Shown: piece after piece, positions 1 through 8,727 of the stretch
Layout: every line of letters starts with the position of its first letter
Position numbering within the stretch: position 1 is the stretch's first letter
Source: Polycladomyces subterraneus
Lineage (GTDB): Bacteria > Bacillota > Bacilli > Thermoactinomycetales > JIR-001
Length of the DNA: 64,000 bases
Direction: 5' to 3'
Assembly: GCF_030433435.1 (NCBI RefSeq)
Contig: NZ_JANRHH010000041.1
Span: 43,164 to 107,163, forward strand
The notes under the pieces: generated by a model
Told to the model about the DNA's origin: nothing
Seen by the model: the letters and a program-made list of their open reading frames with translations, nothing else
Database searches by the model: none
Made by a program: the position numbers and the translations under genes

Positions 1-142
1 ACTTGTTCATATGCGGTTGACTCCTTTATCTATCTCTGAGGTCGCTATTCATTTATTCGTGCTCCCGCTTGGAATTTAGGTCCGCTTAGAGCCTTTTTTG
101 TCGAACTGAAATGGAAAAAGATCAATGAAGGGAGGCTCTTCT

Positions 143-229
143 ATGTTCAGGACGAATCCATCCAGAGAGTTTCAACCGGAGACGGTCAACATAGAAGACC
201 TTGTCCGCGTTTGGGTATTGAACAAGTGA
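143..229 (+). pseudogene. N-terminal scrap of an IS1182-type transposase
   Basis: A 28-codon ORF with a good Shine-Dalgarno sequence (GGGAGG about 8 bases before ATG). The peptide (MFRTNPSREFQPE... then VNIEDLV) resembles the extreme N-terminus of IS1182-family DDE transposases, where a run like 'LEQLVPxDHLLRKID' follows. Here it ends in unrelated residues and a stop, so it would be a truncated remnant. The assignment rests on a short resemblance only; it could be an unrelated small peptide. Confidence 0.4.
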
Positions 230-265
230 AGTTTATGAGGAGTTTTTTTAGGAAGGATGTATAAA

Positions 266-352
266 ATGAGTTTGTCTAGGTTTCACCATCAGAAAAGAGT
301 TCGTCAGCATTTTACCGAGATTCCTGTTTTAATGAGAAGGAAATCAAGGTAA
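266..352 (+). CDS. 28-residue basic small ORF, coupled to the next gene
   Basis: ATG preceded by AGGAAGGATGT. The 28-residue product is rich in Arg, Lys and His. Its TAA stop overlaps the ATG of the next ORF (TAATG), an arrangement typical of translational coupling. I do not recognise the product. It could be a leader peptide or the decayed start of the following reading frame. Confidence 0.35.
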   Translation: MSLSRFHHQKRVRQHFTEIPVLMRRKSR

Positions 353-618
353 TGAGCTATCATATGCAAGGTATGGATATGTATTTTGATTACCCTTTAT
401 ATTTTCGGATCCCTTTCGGCTCACACGTATTTTGGGCATATAACTTGGAGCACTTAAAATACATAGAAAGCTTGGTTCGGGCGGGGATTAGGGATACTAC
501 TCATCATGGTGGTGTGGCCAGCAGGCTTCCTAAGTGGATCAAACCGGCGAAAAATCGTCAGCAATTATTAAAGAAGATACAAATATTGTACGAAAAATAT
601 TTATCAGACACTCCCTAG
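352..618 (+). CDS. hypothetical 88-residue protein, zinc-ribbon-relative lacking cysteines
   Basis: The start overlaps the preceding small ORF. The C-terminal part (WAYNLEHLKYIESLVRAGI, then SRLPKWIKPAKNRQQLLKKI) resembles the C-terminal half of a Bacillus family of small zinc-ribbon proteins. In that family, as I recall it, a CxxC ribbon precedes a '.WAxNLEHLxYIE..LPKWIKxAKNR' segment. No cysteine remains here, so metal binding is unlikely. It may be a truncated or reassembled copy. Family recall is from memory and unverified. Confidence 0.45.
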   Translation: MSYHMQGMDMYFDYPLYFRIPFGSHVFWAYNLEHLKYIESLVRAGIRDTTHHGGVASRLPKWIKPAKNRQQLLKKIQILYEKYLSDTP

Positions 619-649
619 TACCAGCGATGCTGTCACCAGGAGCAAAGTA
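619..649 (+). repeat. 31-bp repeat, copy A (TS[D/E]AVTRSKV motif)
   Basis: Matches 15231-15261 at 27 of 31 positions. The four differences all fall on third codon positions of one frame that reads T-S-D-A-V-T-R-S-K-V here and T-S-E-A-V-T-R-S-K-V in copy B. Each copy lies directly behind a small ORF but in a different frame from it, and no start codon is visible in the motif frame here. Confidence 0.6.
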
Positions 650-700
650 AGTTGATTTCATTGTGTAGATGGAGAGTGAAACAGATAAGAGGGTATAAAT

Positions 701-790
701 GGAGCCCGGGGCCGAGCACCCGGGCTCCGGGGTCACCGGAGCCGAATGGGTGGCCGCGGCGGTGCCGCGGGCGTCCGTCTCGGCGGAGTC
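701..790. other. stack of GC-rich hairpins
   Basis: Three strong inverted repeats sit in an otherwise AT-rich stretch: a perfect 10-bp stem (701-710 with 719-728), a 6-bp stem (725-730 with 736-741) that shares bases with the first stem so the two exclude each other, and a 7-bp stem (754-760 with 764-770). No U-run follows, so it is not a simple terminator. Function unknown. Confidence 0.5.
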
Positions 791-874
791 TGTAAAAGGA
801 AAAGAGAAACGAGGTTCTGGATAGGAAGCTGACGGATCAGTCTTTGCCTGAGTGGGCTTTCTTTTTTCAGCAGC

Positions 875-1310
875 TCAGGAATCGTTAAGATGATATGTGT
901 TTCTTCCCTCAGCTAATAGCGCCTTGATCGCCAGACGAGCGTATTTGTCAAACAGCATGGAGTCGATATTATACGCGTTACGCATCACTTCCAAGGCATT
1001 ATTGACGACGTCATTGTCCGTTTGCCCGGGGAACCGCTCCAACAGGTTCAGCCCGATCGCGTATTTGTTAGACGAAACGTCGAAGTACAGGTCCTTTTTG
1101 CGGCAACAGGTCAAGGTAGGTTTTGAAAACCCCCGTAAAAGAAGCCTTGTAGACCGGGCTGGCAACAATGATGGCATCCGCTTTCTCCACCAACTCATTC
1201 GCTTGTTGGATGGCGGGGTCAAAATGCGCGGAGATCAGATCCTCCGCCGGAAGATCGGAAACGTTGATCGGCACGCCCTTCTCATTCAACACTTTCCGTA
1301 CATACTGACA
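875..1310 (-). pseudogene. broken NADPH-dependent FMN reductase (SsuE-like)
   Basis: The first part reads like the middle of an SsuE-type flavin reductase (VRKVLNEKGVPINVSDLPAE, KADAIIVASPVYKASFTG, TYLDLLPQKG). The N-terminal flavin-binding start is missing, because the frame runs straight back into the 3' end of the cobyric acid synthase gene. Near position 1098 (run of A) the frame changes. The remaining 70 or so codons (KDLYFDVSSNKYAIG..., ending NTYHLNDS) do not look like the usual SsuE C-terminus and may come from another gene. A deletion joining two genes is the simplest reading. The original substrate partner is unknown. Confidence 0.6.
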
Positions 1311-2799
1311 GCCCCATGATTTGCTTCACCCGTTCCATGTCCACATACTCGCGAATCCAACGGGAAAGGCGGGCATAAATCACGTCCCGGTCCGCTCGTA
1401 GCCCGAGATACTCTTCGGAACGGGGCGGCAAACCCTTTTTCCCACGCAGACGGTTGATCCAGGCGTGGGTAAATGCCCCGTTATCGAACAACCCGTGCAG
1501 ATAGGTGCCCCATACGCTTCCGTCGACTGACACCGCACCGTCCAAGCGTCCGTCCGCCCATTGCAACACCGGACTCGCATCCGTTCCCCGCTCGGTTCTG
1601 CCCATGTGAATCTCATAGCCGGAGACGGGTACACCCCGAGCCCATTTGATCAGGGTTTCTCCGGATGCCCGAACCGTTCGTTTGTCCGGAATAAAGTGCG
1701 TCCGGATGTCCAACATACCCAATCCCGGGTGGACGCCGGGATGTGATTCCACTCCATCGGGGTCGTGTAACGTACGTCCCAGCATTTGATATCCCCCGCA
1801 GATGCCGACGATTTCCGCGCACTGGTTTCGCAGGCGTTGGATGTACTCGGCCAACCCCGATGCACGCAACCATGCCAAATCCTCAACGGTGTTTTTGGTA
1901 CCGGGAAGAATCACCGCGTCGGGATCGCCCATTTCCTTGGCCGATTGGACATAACGGAGACGGACGTCGGGGGCGTCGGCCAACGGAAGAAAGTCCGTGA
2001 AATTGGAAATCCGGGGCAGGCGAATCACGGTGATGTCTACAAACTCCCGAGATGCGGGCATTTTCAATCGAAGCGACTCCAGAGTGAGCGAATCTTCCGG
2101 GTCAATTCCGGTTTCCAGATAAGGCACCACACCCAGTACGGGAATGCCGGTCCGCCGTTCCAGCCATTCGATGCCGGGATCAAGCAGTTCCCGTTTACCA
2201 CGAAATTTGTTGATGATGAAGCCTTTCACCCTTGCCCGTTCATCCGGGTCCAGCAGCTCCAATGTGCCCACCAGCGAAGCGAACACGCCGCCCCGTTCGA
2301 TGTCCCCGACGAGTATGACGGGGGCATCGGCCAGTTCTGCTACCCGCATGTTGGCGATGTCCCGATCTTTCAGGTTGATTTCCGCCGGACTTCCCGCTCC
2401 CTCGATCACCAACACCTCGAATGCTTCGGACAGAATCGACAGGGACCAACGAACTGCGGGCAACGCTTTTTCCAGCACGCTGCCGCGATAGGCGCTCGCT
2501 TCCATGTCGGCATAATGGCGTCCGTGCACGATCACTTCGGAGATCATATCACCTTTTGGTTTGAGGAGAATGGGATTCATGTGGACGGTCGGTTCGATGC
2601 CCGCCGCTTCCGCCTGAACGCACTGGGCACGTCCGATTTCGCCCCCGTCGGCGGTGATAGCAGAGTTGAGCGCCATATTTTGCGATTTGAACGGCGCCAC
2701 CTGATACCCTTCCTCAAAAAAATAACGGCAAAAAGCCGTGCACAACACGCTCTTGCCTACATCAGAACCCGTTCCCTGCAACATAATCGCCTTGGCCAT
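1282..2799 (-). CDS. cobQ: cobyric acid synthase (CbiP/CobQ)
   Basis: Glutamine-dependent amidation of adenosylcobyrinic acid a,c-diamide at positions b, d, e and g, giving adenosylcobyric acid. The 505-residue protein has the usual two halves: an ATP-binding dethiobiotin-synthetase-like N-terminus (LQGTGSDVGKS) and a class I glutamine amidotransferase C-terminus (nucleophile Cys in EIVGICGGYQMLG, His in YEIHMGRTE). Last gene of the cobalamin operon, 17 bases after btuR. The final residues run into a fused flavin reductase fragment, so the extreme C-terminus may be altered, but length and motifs are normal. Confidence 0.95.
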   Translation of the reverse strand: MAKAIMLQGTGSDVGKSVLCTAFCRYFFEEGYQVAPFKSQNMALNSAITADGGEIGRAQCVQAEAAGIEPTVHMNPILLKPKGDMISEVIVHGRHYADMEASAYRGSVLEKALPAVRWSLSILSEAFEVLVIEGAGSPAEINLKDRDIANMRVAELADAPVILVGDIERGGVFASLVGTLELLDPDERARVKGFIINKFRGKRELLDPGIEWLERRTGIPVLGVVPYLETGIDPEDSLTLESLRLKMPASREFVDITVIRLPRISNFTDFLPLADAPDVRLRYVQSAKEMGDPDAVILPGTKNTVEDLAWLRASGLAEYIQRLRNQCAEIVGICGGYQMLGRTLHDPDGVESHPGVHPGLGMLDIRTHFIPDKRTVRASGETLIKWARGVPVSGYEIHMGRTERGTDASPVLQWADGRLDGAVSVDGSVWGTYLHGLFDNGAFTHAWINRLRGKKGLPPRSEEYLGLRADRDVIYARLSRWIREYVDMERVKQIMGLSVCTESVE

Positions 2800-2816
2800 C
2801 CTGATCTCCTCTCCCT

Positions 2817-3413
2817 CTAAAACTCAATCCCTTTGACAGCAGGAACCCCTTCATCGTAGTAATGCTTGACAGCGTGAATCTCTGATACGAGGTCGGCCCG
2901 GCTGATCACTTCCGGGTGCGCATCTCGACCGGTCAAGACCAGATGGACGTGAGACGGGCGATGCTCGATCACTTCCAACACCTCATGAAGCGGCAATACA
3001 TCCTCGATAGGAAACCTCTGAATGGCCAGTGCATTGTTGATCTCATCAAGAATCACCAAGTCGTACTCGCCGCTCATCACAGTTTGTTTGGCGGTCTGCC
3101 AGGCGGTTTCCAAGGCGGCGCGGTGATCTTCCGGCGTACGGGTCCAGGTAAAGCCTACGCCCAATTGATGGATTTGCACTCCCAATCGCTCCAATGCGGT
3201 TTGCTCGCCGTAGGTTCGTTGCGGGGATTTGATAAACTGCAACACCGTCGTTTTCATACCCCGGCCCACTGCCCGCAGCACCAATCCCAGAGCGGCTGTA
3301 GTTTTTCCTTTGCCTTTACCGGTGTAAACCAGCGTCAAGCCTTTTCGCGTCTTTGGCGCCCATGTTTCCGTCGCTAAGCCCTTATCCAGACGTTGCTCGT
3401 TCACTTGTGTCAT
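2817..3413 (-). CDS. cobO: cob(I)yrinic acid a,c-diamide adenosyltransferase (BtuR/CobO)
   Basis: ATP-dependent adenosylation of the corrinoid cobalt. The 198-residue product has the Walker A loop YTGKGKGKTTAALGL, the YDLVILDEINNAL segment and the HVHLVLTGRDAHPE block of the CobA/CobO/BtuR family. A longer ORF extends to 3563, but the ATG at 3413 overlaps the stop of the upstream diamide synthase gene (ATGA) and matches the family N-terminus. Translationally coupled inside the corrin operon. Confidence 0.93.
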   Translation of the reverse strand: MTQVNEQRLDKGLATETWAPKTRKGLTLVYTGKGKGKTTAALGLVLRAVGRGMKTTVLQFIKSPQRTYGEQTALERLGVQIHQLGVGFTWTRTPEDHRAALETAWQTAKQTVMSGEYDLVILDEINNALAIQRFPIEDVLPLHEVLEVIEHRPSHVHLVLTGRDAHPEVISRADLVSEIHAVKHYYDEGVPAVKGIEF

Positions 3414-4813
3414 ACTCTGTCCCTCCGTTTGCCGTATTCCCTGCAGATCAACAACCACCGTCGGACCATCTCTGGATGGGAAGCGAAATGGAGATGGACA
3501 TAGCCGGCCAACACATTCCCCTTGACGTATCCCTCCAATCGAGTGCCGAACCGACCTTCGCAAGCGTATGCGCGGGGGTAGTCCTCTGTCTCGGGTGTCA
3601 GGGCGGAATAATGGAATTCATGTCCTCTCGCCTTTTCTCCTTTTTCCAACAAGACGGAATCGGACAACGCCGTCACTTCCCGGTATCCCAATGCCGCCAG
3701 CCGGTCCCGCATCGTCACCTTGGCCGGAATCACCCCGACCATGGGATGTTCGCGTCCCGCTCGGTCGATGATCGCTTCGCAGAGATACATGTAACCGCCG
3801 CATTCGGCAAACGTGGGCAAACCCTCGGCGATTTTGCGGCGGATAGAATCTTTCACGTCCTCCTCCTGTGCCAGCTCCGACACAAATTCTTCGGGAAACC
3901 CACCGCCGATCATTAACCCGTCCGCTTCCTCCGGGACGGGTTCTCCCGCCAACGGGCTGAAAAACCGGAGATCAGCACCGGCCAGCGTCAACAGCTCCAG
4001 ATTTTCCGGGTAATAAAAATGGAAAGCGGCGTCGCGGGCGACGGCGATCACCGGACGCCGACCCTCAGAGGCGGCGACAGGGACGAAAAGGCGTTCCTCC
4101 GGCCATGCCAGTGCTGGCGCCTCATCGGCGACAGAGATCAACGCGTCCAGATCCACTCCTTGTTCGATCACATCGGCCAACTGTTCAAACAAGGGTTGCA
4201 GTTCTCCCCGTTCGACGGCGGGGATCAGACCCAGGTGACGCTCAGGTATATTCAGCTCGGCATCACGAGGAAGCCACCCGAAAACGGGAATGCCGCATTC
4301 CTGCTCGATGGCCGCCTTTGCCAGCCGATAGTGTCCCTCGCTGCCCGCTTTGTTGACGATGACACCGCGGATGGCCACCTCGGGGTTGAGTTGTTGGAAC
4401 CCCATCACGATCGCTGCGACGCTTCGTGCCATGCTATGGATGTCGACAACCAAGACAACCGGACTTTGCAGGAGGATGGCGATATCGGCCGTACTGCCGG
4501 TGTCGCTCAACGGATCTTTCCCGTCGTAGAGACCCATCACCCCCTCCACGATCGACAAGTCCGCTCCTTCACTCCCGCGTAAAAAAATTTCCCGGACTCG
4601 GTTGCGGGGCATCATCCAGACGTCCAGGTTGCGTGATGATCTGCCGGTCACCGCCGTATGGTATGTGGGATCGATGTAGTCCGGCCCCGTTTTAAACCCC
4701 TGGACCGTCATGTTTCTTCTGCGAAACGCCGCCATCAATCCCAGTGTAATTGTGGTTTTGCCTACGCCGCTTCCTGTTCCGGCGATGACGATTCTCGGTC
4801 GATGTTCTTTCAA
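3410..4813 (-). CDS. cbiA: cobyrinic acid a,c-diamide synthase (CbiA)
   Basis: Amidates cobyrinic acid at the a and c side chains using glutamine and ATP. 467 residues. The N-terminal P-loop IAGTGSGVGKTTITLGL and YIDPTYH are typical of the family. The glutaminase domain carries the Cys nucleophile in FAECGGYMYLCEAI and a C-terminal GYVHLHFASHP His block. It overlaps btuR downstream by 4 bases and cbiG upstream by 4 bases, so the three are one transcriptional and translational unit. Confidence 0.95.
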   Translation of the reverse strand: MKEHRPRIVIAGTGSGVGKTTITLGLMAAFRRRNMTVQGFKTGPDYIDPTYHTAVTGRSSRNLDVWMMPRNRVREIFLRGSEGADLSIVEGVMGLYDGKDPLSDTGSTADIAILLQSPVVLVVDIHSMARSVAAIVMGFQQLNPEVAIRGVIVNKAGSEGHYRLAKAAIEQECGIPVFGWLPRDAELNIPERHLGLIPAVERGELQPLFEQLADVIEQGVDLDALISVADEAPALAWPEERLFVPVAASEGRRPVIAVARDAAFHFYYPENLELLTLAGADLRFFSPLAGEPVPEEADGLMIGGGFPEEFVSELAQEEDVKDSIRRKIAEGLPTFAECGGYMYLCEAIIDRAGREHPMVGVIPAKVTMRDRLAALGYREVTALSDSVLLEKGEKARGHEFHYSALTPETEDYPRAYACEGRFGTRLEGYVKGNVLAGYVHLHFASHPEMVRRWLLICREYGKRRDRV

Positions 4814-5940
4814 CGGACGCCCGCCTCCGTTCGCTCATGGGGTACCACGGCAACGGAGATGGTGACATTGCCGCTCTTTTTCTTCTCCATCAGCCACGTT
4901 TCTGCCCCGGCTGACAACAGAGCCGCCGGCTCACTCACGCCGTACGCTCCCGTGTACCGGTACACGACTTCCGACGGATGGGGAAGTTCGACCGTATTCA
5001 GCTCCTCCGGGGTGTACACGATGAGCGGCCATCCGTATTTCTCCGATAACGACTTCAACCCCGGTTCATCCTTTTTCAGATCGATGGAAGCGAGATTGCG
5101 GACGCTGCGAACCGACAGCCTCAGTTCAGCAAGCGTCTCCAACACCACTTGCTCGATTTCTTCCACCGGCGTGCCCCGGTTGCACCCGATGCCCAGCACG
5201 ATCACTTTGGGCCGGTACAGCACGCCGTTGGACAGGAGCGTCCTCTCTTCATCCTCCGTCAACAACCGATGGGTGACCACCAGCGCGGCGTCAAAGCCCG
5301 CCTCGACGGCTCCCGTAGCCGAACGGTACACCCGGATGTGGGATGGCAACGGTTTGTCATACGTCCACCAATTCCGCTCTCCCGATTCCTGCACGATGGC
5401 GATCCGTTCCTCGTTCACCACGGCGGCGCTGACGGGGGTCACCTTATCAAAGTTTTCGATTTCCCAACCGAAATCGCGCCCGAACAAATCCACCGCGATC
5501 GTTTGCTGAACGTCGGAAGCGGTGGTGATAACGGGACGCGCCCCCAACAGGGAGGCAACGCTCCGGGTCAACGCATTGGCCCCGCCGAGGTGGCCAGACA
5601 ACACACTGATGGCGTGTTCCGCCCGGTCGTCCACGACGACAACTGCCGGGTCCGTCTTTTTGTCCTTGAGTAAAGGGGCGATCATCCGTACAACTGCACC
5701 GAGCGAAATGAAGATGACCAGTCCGTCGTAGCGTTGAAACAGATCGGGCAGAATCAGGCGGACCGAACCGGTAAACAGGTGGATACCCTCGATCGCCTCA
5801 TCCCCTGTGGCGAATTTCTCCATGTAGTAAAGATCTGCCCCCGGCATCTTGTCTCTCAGTGTGCGCGCCAGCGCCGTTCCGTGCTTGGTGATGGCGACGA
5901 TCGCCACGCGCTCTGATGTTTGGGCAGGATCACTGCTCAT
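4810..5940 (-). CDS. cbiG: cobalt-precorrin-5A hydrolase (CbiG)
   Basis: Opens the delta-lactone of cobalt-precorrin-5A and releases acetaldehyde, a step specific to the anaerobic pathway. 376 residues with the N-terminal part (VRLILPDLFQRYDGLVIFIS) and a CbiG C-terminal domain (VIVLGIGCNRGTPVEEIE). It overlaps cbiF by 11 bases and cbiA by 4 bases. Its presence shows that the cluster encodes the early-cobalt-insertion route. Confidence 0.93.
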   Translation of the reverse strand: MSSDPAQTSERVAIVAITKHGTALARTLRDKMPGADLYYMEKFATGDEAIEGIHLFTGSVRLILPDLFQRYDGLVIFISLGAVVRMIAPLLKDKKTDPAVVVVDDRAEHAISVLSGHLGGANALTRSVASLLGARPVITTASDVQQTIAVDLFGRDFGWEIENFDKVTPVSAAVVNEERIAIVQESGERNWWTYDKPLPSHIRVYRSATGAVEAGFDAALVVTHRLLTEDEERTLLSNGVLYRPKVIVLGIGCNRGTPVEEIEQVVLETLAELRLSVRSVRNLASIDLKKDEPGLKSLSEKYGWPLIVYTPEELNTVELPHPSEVVYRYTGAYGVSEPAALLSAGAETWLMEKKKSGNVTISVAVVPHERTEAGVR

Positions 5941-6727
5941 GGCTGTTCACTCCTCTCCGGTAACTGTGTGTAAAAGTTTTGTCGTACAGTTTGGACCGAT
6001 ACGTTCCCTTCTCCTCCAGATCAGGGTCCAGTGCCCATCCAGCCAATATCATTGCGTGACTGCGTATGCCCGCTTCCCGCATGTCCTGATCCAACCGACC
6101 CAGCGTAGTGCGCACCACCTTTTGGTCGGGCCACGTCGCCCGCTGGACCACCGCCACCGGTGTCTCCTCTGACCAACCGGCGGTGATCAGCTCTCGGGTC
6201 ACCTTTTTGGCCAATGTCGCACTCAAAAACAGGGCGATGGTGGTATGATGCCGGGCCAGCTCCGCCAGCCGCTCTTTCTCAGGCACAGGGGTACGCCCTT
6301 CCGCCCGGGTGAAGATGACGGTTTGAGTAAGTTCGGGTATAGTCAGCTCCACTCCCAACACGGCAGCTGAGGCGAACACCGAGCTCACCCCTGGTACCAC
6401 TTCAAACGGGACCCCTTTTTCGCGCAGCAGGGCCATCTGCTCAAACGTCGCCCCGAAAACGGCCGGGTCTCCTGTGTGCAAGCGCACCACGCTCTCGCCC
6501 CGTCGGACGTGGCTGATCATGGTTTGGGCGATCTCTTCCAGCGTCATTCCCGCACTGGGGTATATCTGCGCATCGATTTTGGCGCGGGCCACCAGATCTT
6601 GGCTCACCAACGAATCGGTGTAGACGACGACGTCTGCCTCTTGCAAAATCCGCAGCCCCTTCACCGTGATCAAGTCAGGATCGCCCGGACCGGCGCCAAC
6701 GATATACACTTTCGGTTCCAAGCTCAT
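5930..6727 (-). CDS. cobM: cobalt-precorrin-4 C11-methyltransferase (CbiF/CobM)
   Basis: SAM-dependent tetrapyrrole methylase, 265 residues. The family start VYIVGAGPGDPDLITVKG and the internal HTGDPAVFGATFEQM and PGVSSVFASAAVLG blocks are present. CbiF and CbiL cannot be told apart by the N-terminal motif alone. The length, the ELTIPELTQTVIFTRAEGRT segment and the order cbiL-cbiF-cbiG support CbiF. The start overlaps the end of cbiL by 4 bases. Confidence 0.92.
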   Translation of the reverse strand: MSLEPKVYIVGAGPGDPDLITVKGLRILQEADVVVYTDSLVSQDLVARAKIDAQIYPSAGMTLEEIAQTMISHVRRGESVVRLHTGDPAVFGATFEQMALLREKGVPFEVVPGVSSVFASAAVLGVELTIPELTQTVIFTRAEGRTPVPEKERLAELARHHTTIALFLSATLAKKVTRELITAGWSEETPVAVVQRATWPDQKVVRTTLGRLDQDMREAGIRSHAMILAGWALDPDLEEKGTYRSKLYDKTFTHSYRRGVNSHEQ

Positions 6728-7434
6728 TTTCTCACCACCATCAGTGTCAAGTAGCCGAGACGTGCACCGGCCAATTCCTCCACATGGCGCCAGATCATTT
6801 CCTGTTCCGACGTGGCCTTGCTCACCACCATCGCTTTGTCGATCAACTCCAATTCCCGCAACAAATCGATCATCTGGTCGAGCACCTTGGCCACTTTGAG
6901 AAACACCACCGCGTCATGCTCCAACAGCGCTTTTTTCATGGCCGCCCGGTCTTCCGTCGCCGGCACGATCGCGATTTGCTCGTCTCCATCTGCCAATGGG
7001 ATATCGAGGCGGGAAGCGGCTGCGTTGACCGAGGAGACGCCGGGGACGGAGACGATGTTCACCTCCGGGTGGGCATCCCGCATACACCGGCTCATGTGAA
7101 TAAACGTGCTGTACAACATCGGATCGCCTTCGGTGACAAACGCCACGTCCTTCCCCAGGGAGAGTCGCTCCCACACCGTCGCCACCGTTTTGTCCCACTC
7201 CCGGCGCAATACCTCCTGATCCCGCGTCATGGGAAACACCAAACCCAGCATCTCTTTTTCCGCCGGATTGACGTAGGTTTCCGCGATGGTCAGCGCGTAG
7301 CTCTTTTCTCCCATTCGCTTTTTGGGATAGGCGATCACGGGAGATTCCCGCATAATGCGGAACGCCTTGACCGTGATCAGTTCCGGATCACCCGGTCCGA
7401 CGCCCAATCCATACAAAGTTCCGATTTTACTCAT
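6724..7434 (-). CDS. cobI: cobalt-precorrin-2 C20-methyltransferase (CbiL/CobI)
   Basis: SAM-dependent methylation of the corrin precursor at C20. 236 residues, beginning MSKIGTLYGLGVGPGDPELI. The conserved FVTEGDPMLYSTFIHM and PGVSSVNAAASRLDIPL blocks fit precorrin-2 C20-methyltransferase. A longer ORF reaches 7473, but the ATG at 7434 has GGAGAGAT in front and matches the family start. It overlaps cbiF by 4 bases; a 75-base gap separates it from cbiET. Confidence 0.92.
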   Translation of the reverse strand: MSKIGTLYGLGVGPGDPELITVKAFRIMRESPVIAYPKKRMGEKSYALTIAETYVNPAEKEMLGLVFPMTRDQEVLRREWDKTVATVWERLSLGKDVAFVTEGDPMLYSTFIHMSRCMRDAHPEVNIVSVPGVSSVNAAASRLDIPLADGDEQIAIVPATEDRAAMKKALLEHDAVVFLKVAKVLDQMIDLLRELELIDKAMVVSKATSEQEMIWRHVEELAGARLGYLTLMVVRK

Positions 7435-7509
7435 CCGATCTCTCCTCCAATCGCTAAGGCACGTCTGCTTCATTCGCCTTTGTCCGGATGAGCCATGTCC
7501 CAGTTTCTT

Positions 7510-8727
7510 TCATCGCCATCCAACAATGATGAAAACGGGGTTGTACCCCTCCAGTCGGGTCAGATTCAAAATCGGCTTGCTGCGGGCGGTTTGCACCATG
7601 GTGACCCGTGTCTCGAATCCGGCTTTCGACAGTCCTTCCCGTGTCTGATGCAACGTCTCCAATGTCGCCGCATTGACCACGATCCGTCCTCCCGGTTTCA
7701 ACCGTTCGCAGCAGACCCGCAGCAATTCCTGCAGTTCGCCGCCGCTGCCGCCGATAAAGACCGCGTCTGGATCGGGGAGCGGATCCAACCCGTCTGGCGC
7801 CTTGGCGTGAATAACGGCAAAATCGGTGCGAAATTTTATTTTGTTGGCTTCGATATTGGTTAAATCCGCTTCATTTTTCTCAATGGCAAACACCTGGCCA
7901 AAAGGGGCCAGCCGTGCCGCCTCCACCGAAACCGAACCGGAACCGGCCCCGATGTCCCACACTACGCTGTCAGGGGCCAATTGCATTTCGGACAGGCTGA
8001 GAACACGCACCTCTTTTTTGGTGATCAGCCCTTTATCCGGTTTGCGCTGGGCAAACTCATGGTCGTCGATGCCCAACCCCCAACGCGGCGGATCGGCGTC
8101 TGACTTCCACTTGAGAATGACAATATTGAGAGGAGAGAATGATGCTTCGGCCATCTCCTCCAACTCCCACCAACCGCACCGTTCCTCTTCGCCGCCCAGA
8201 TTTTCGGCGACGAACGCCCGGTATTCGGACATGCCGAACCGAATGAGATAACGGGCGATGGCGGACGGATCGTTGGTCGCATCGGTCAACAAAGCCACTT
8301 TCTCCTTACCGTCGATCCGCTGTGCCAATCCCTCCAACTTGCGCCCATGCACACTTTCGACCGCCGCATCCTGCCAGCTCTCTTTCATGCGGGCGGACGC
8401 CAGTTGCAACGAGCTCAAATGTGGGTGAATCTCCACCTGATCCGGGCCTAGTTTGCGTGCGATCAGCCCGGCAATCCCGTAAAACAACGGATCGCCGGAC
8501 GCCAGCACGACGACCCGTCCGTGATGTCTCGCCCGGTCGATCCGTTCCAACACCACACTGAGACCGTTTTTAATCGGAATCCGCTCAGCGGAACTCTCGG
8601 GAAAAAACGCTAAATGCCGCTCTCCTCCGACCAAGGTGTCCGCCTCTTCAATCCACCGGTTGTAGGCGGGAAACAACCCGTTGGCCCCGTCATCCCCCAC
8701 ACCGATGATTTTCACGGGATGCATCAT
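7510..8727 (-). CDS. cbiET: fused cobalt-precorrin-7 C5- and precorrin-6B C15-methyltransferase/decarboxylase (CbiET)
   Basis: About 405 residues in two parts. The N-terminal CbiE domain (VKIIGVGDDGANGLF, VVLASGDPLFYGIAG) is a tetrapyrrole methylase. The C-terminal CbiT domain carries a Rossmann SAM site (VVWDIGAGSGSVSVEAARL). Together they methylate C5 and C15 and decarboxylate the C12 acetate. The ORF is open to 8823, but paired ATG codons at 8727 and 8724 overlap the TGA of cbiD (ATGATG), so the start is there. Same fusion as CobL and the CbiET of other Bacilli. Confidence 0.92.
   Translation of the reverse strand: MMHPVKIIGVGDDGANGLFPAYNRWIEEADTLVGGERHLAFFPESSAERIPIKNGLSVVLERIDRARHHGRVVVLASGDPLFYGIAGLIARKLGPDQVEIHPHLSSLQLASARMKESWQDAAVESVHGRKLEGLAQRIDGKEKVALLTDATNDPSAIARYLIRFGMSEYRAFVAENLGGEEERCGWWELEEMAEASFSPLNIVILKWKSDADPPRWGLGIDDHEFAQRKPDKGLITKKEVRVLSLSEMQLAPDSVVWDIGAGSGSVSVEAARLAPFGQVFAIEKNEADLTNIEANKIKFRTDFAVIHAKAPDGLDPLPDPDAVFIGGSGGELQELLRVCCERLKPGGRIVVNAATLETLHQTREGLSKAGFETRVTMVQTARSKPILNLTRLEGYNPVFIIVGWR

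Noticed and set aside
790..880. Minus-strand words resembling the c-di-AMP (ydaO) riboswitch 3' end (ATCCGTCAGCT, ACCTCGT)
   Set aside because: The 5' half of that riboswitch is absent, the spacing is wrong and no suitable downstream gene exists.
1786..2820. 344-codon plus-strand ORF opposite cobQ
   Set aside because: Antisense shadow; cobQ motifs are complete on the other strand.
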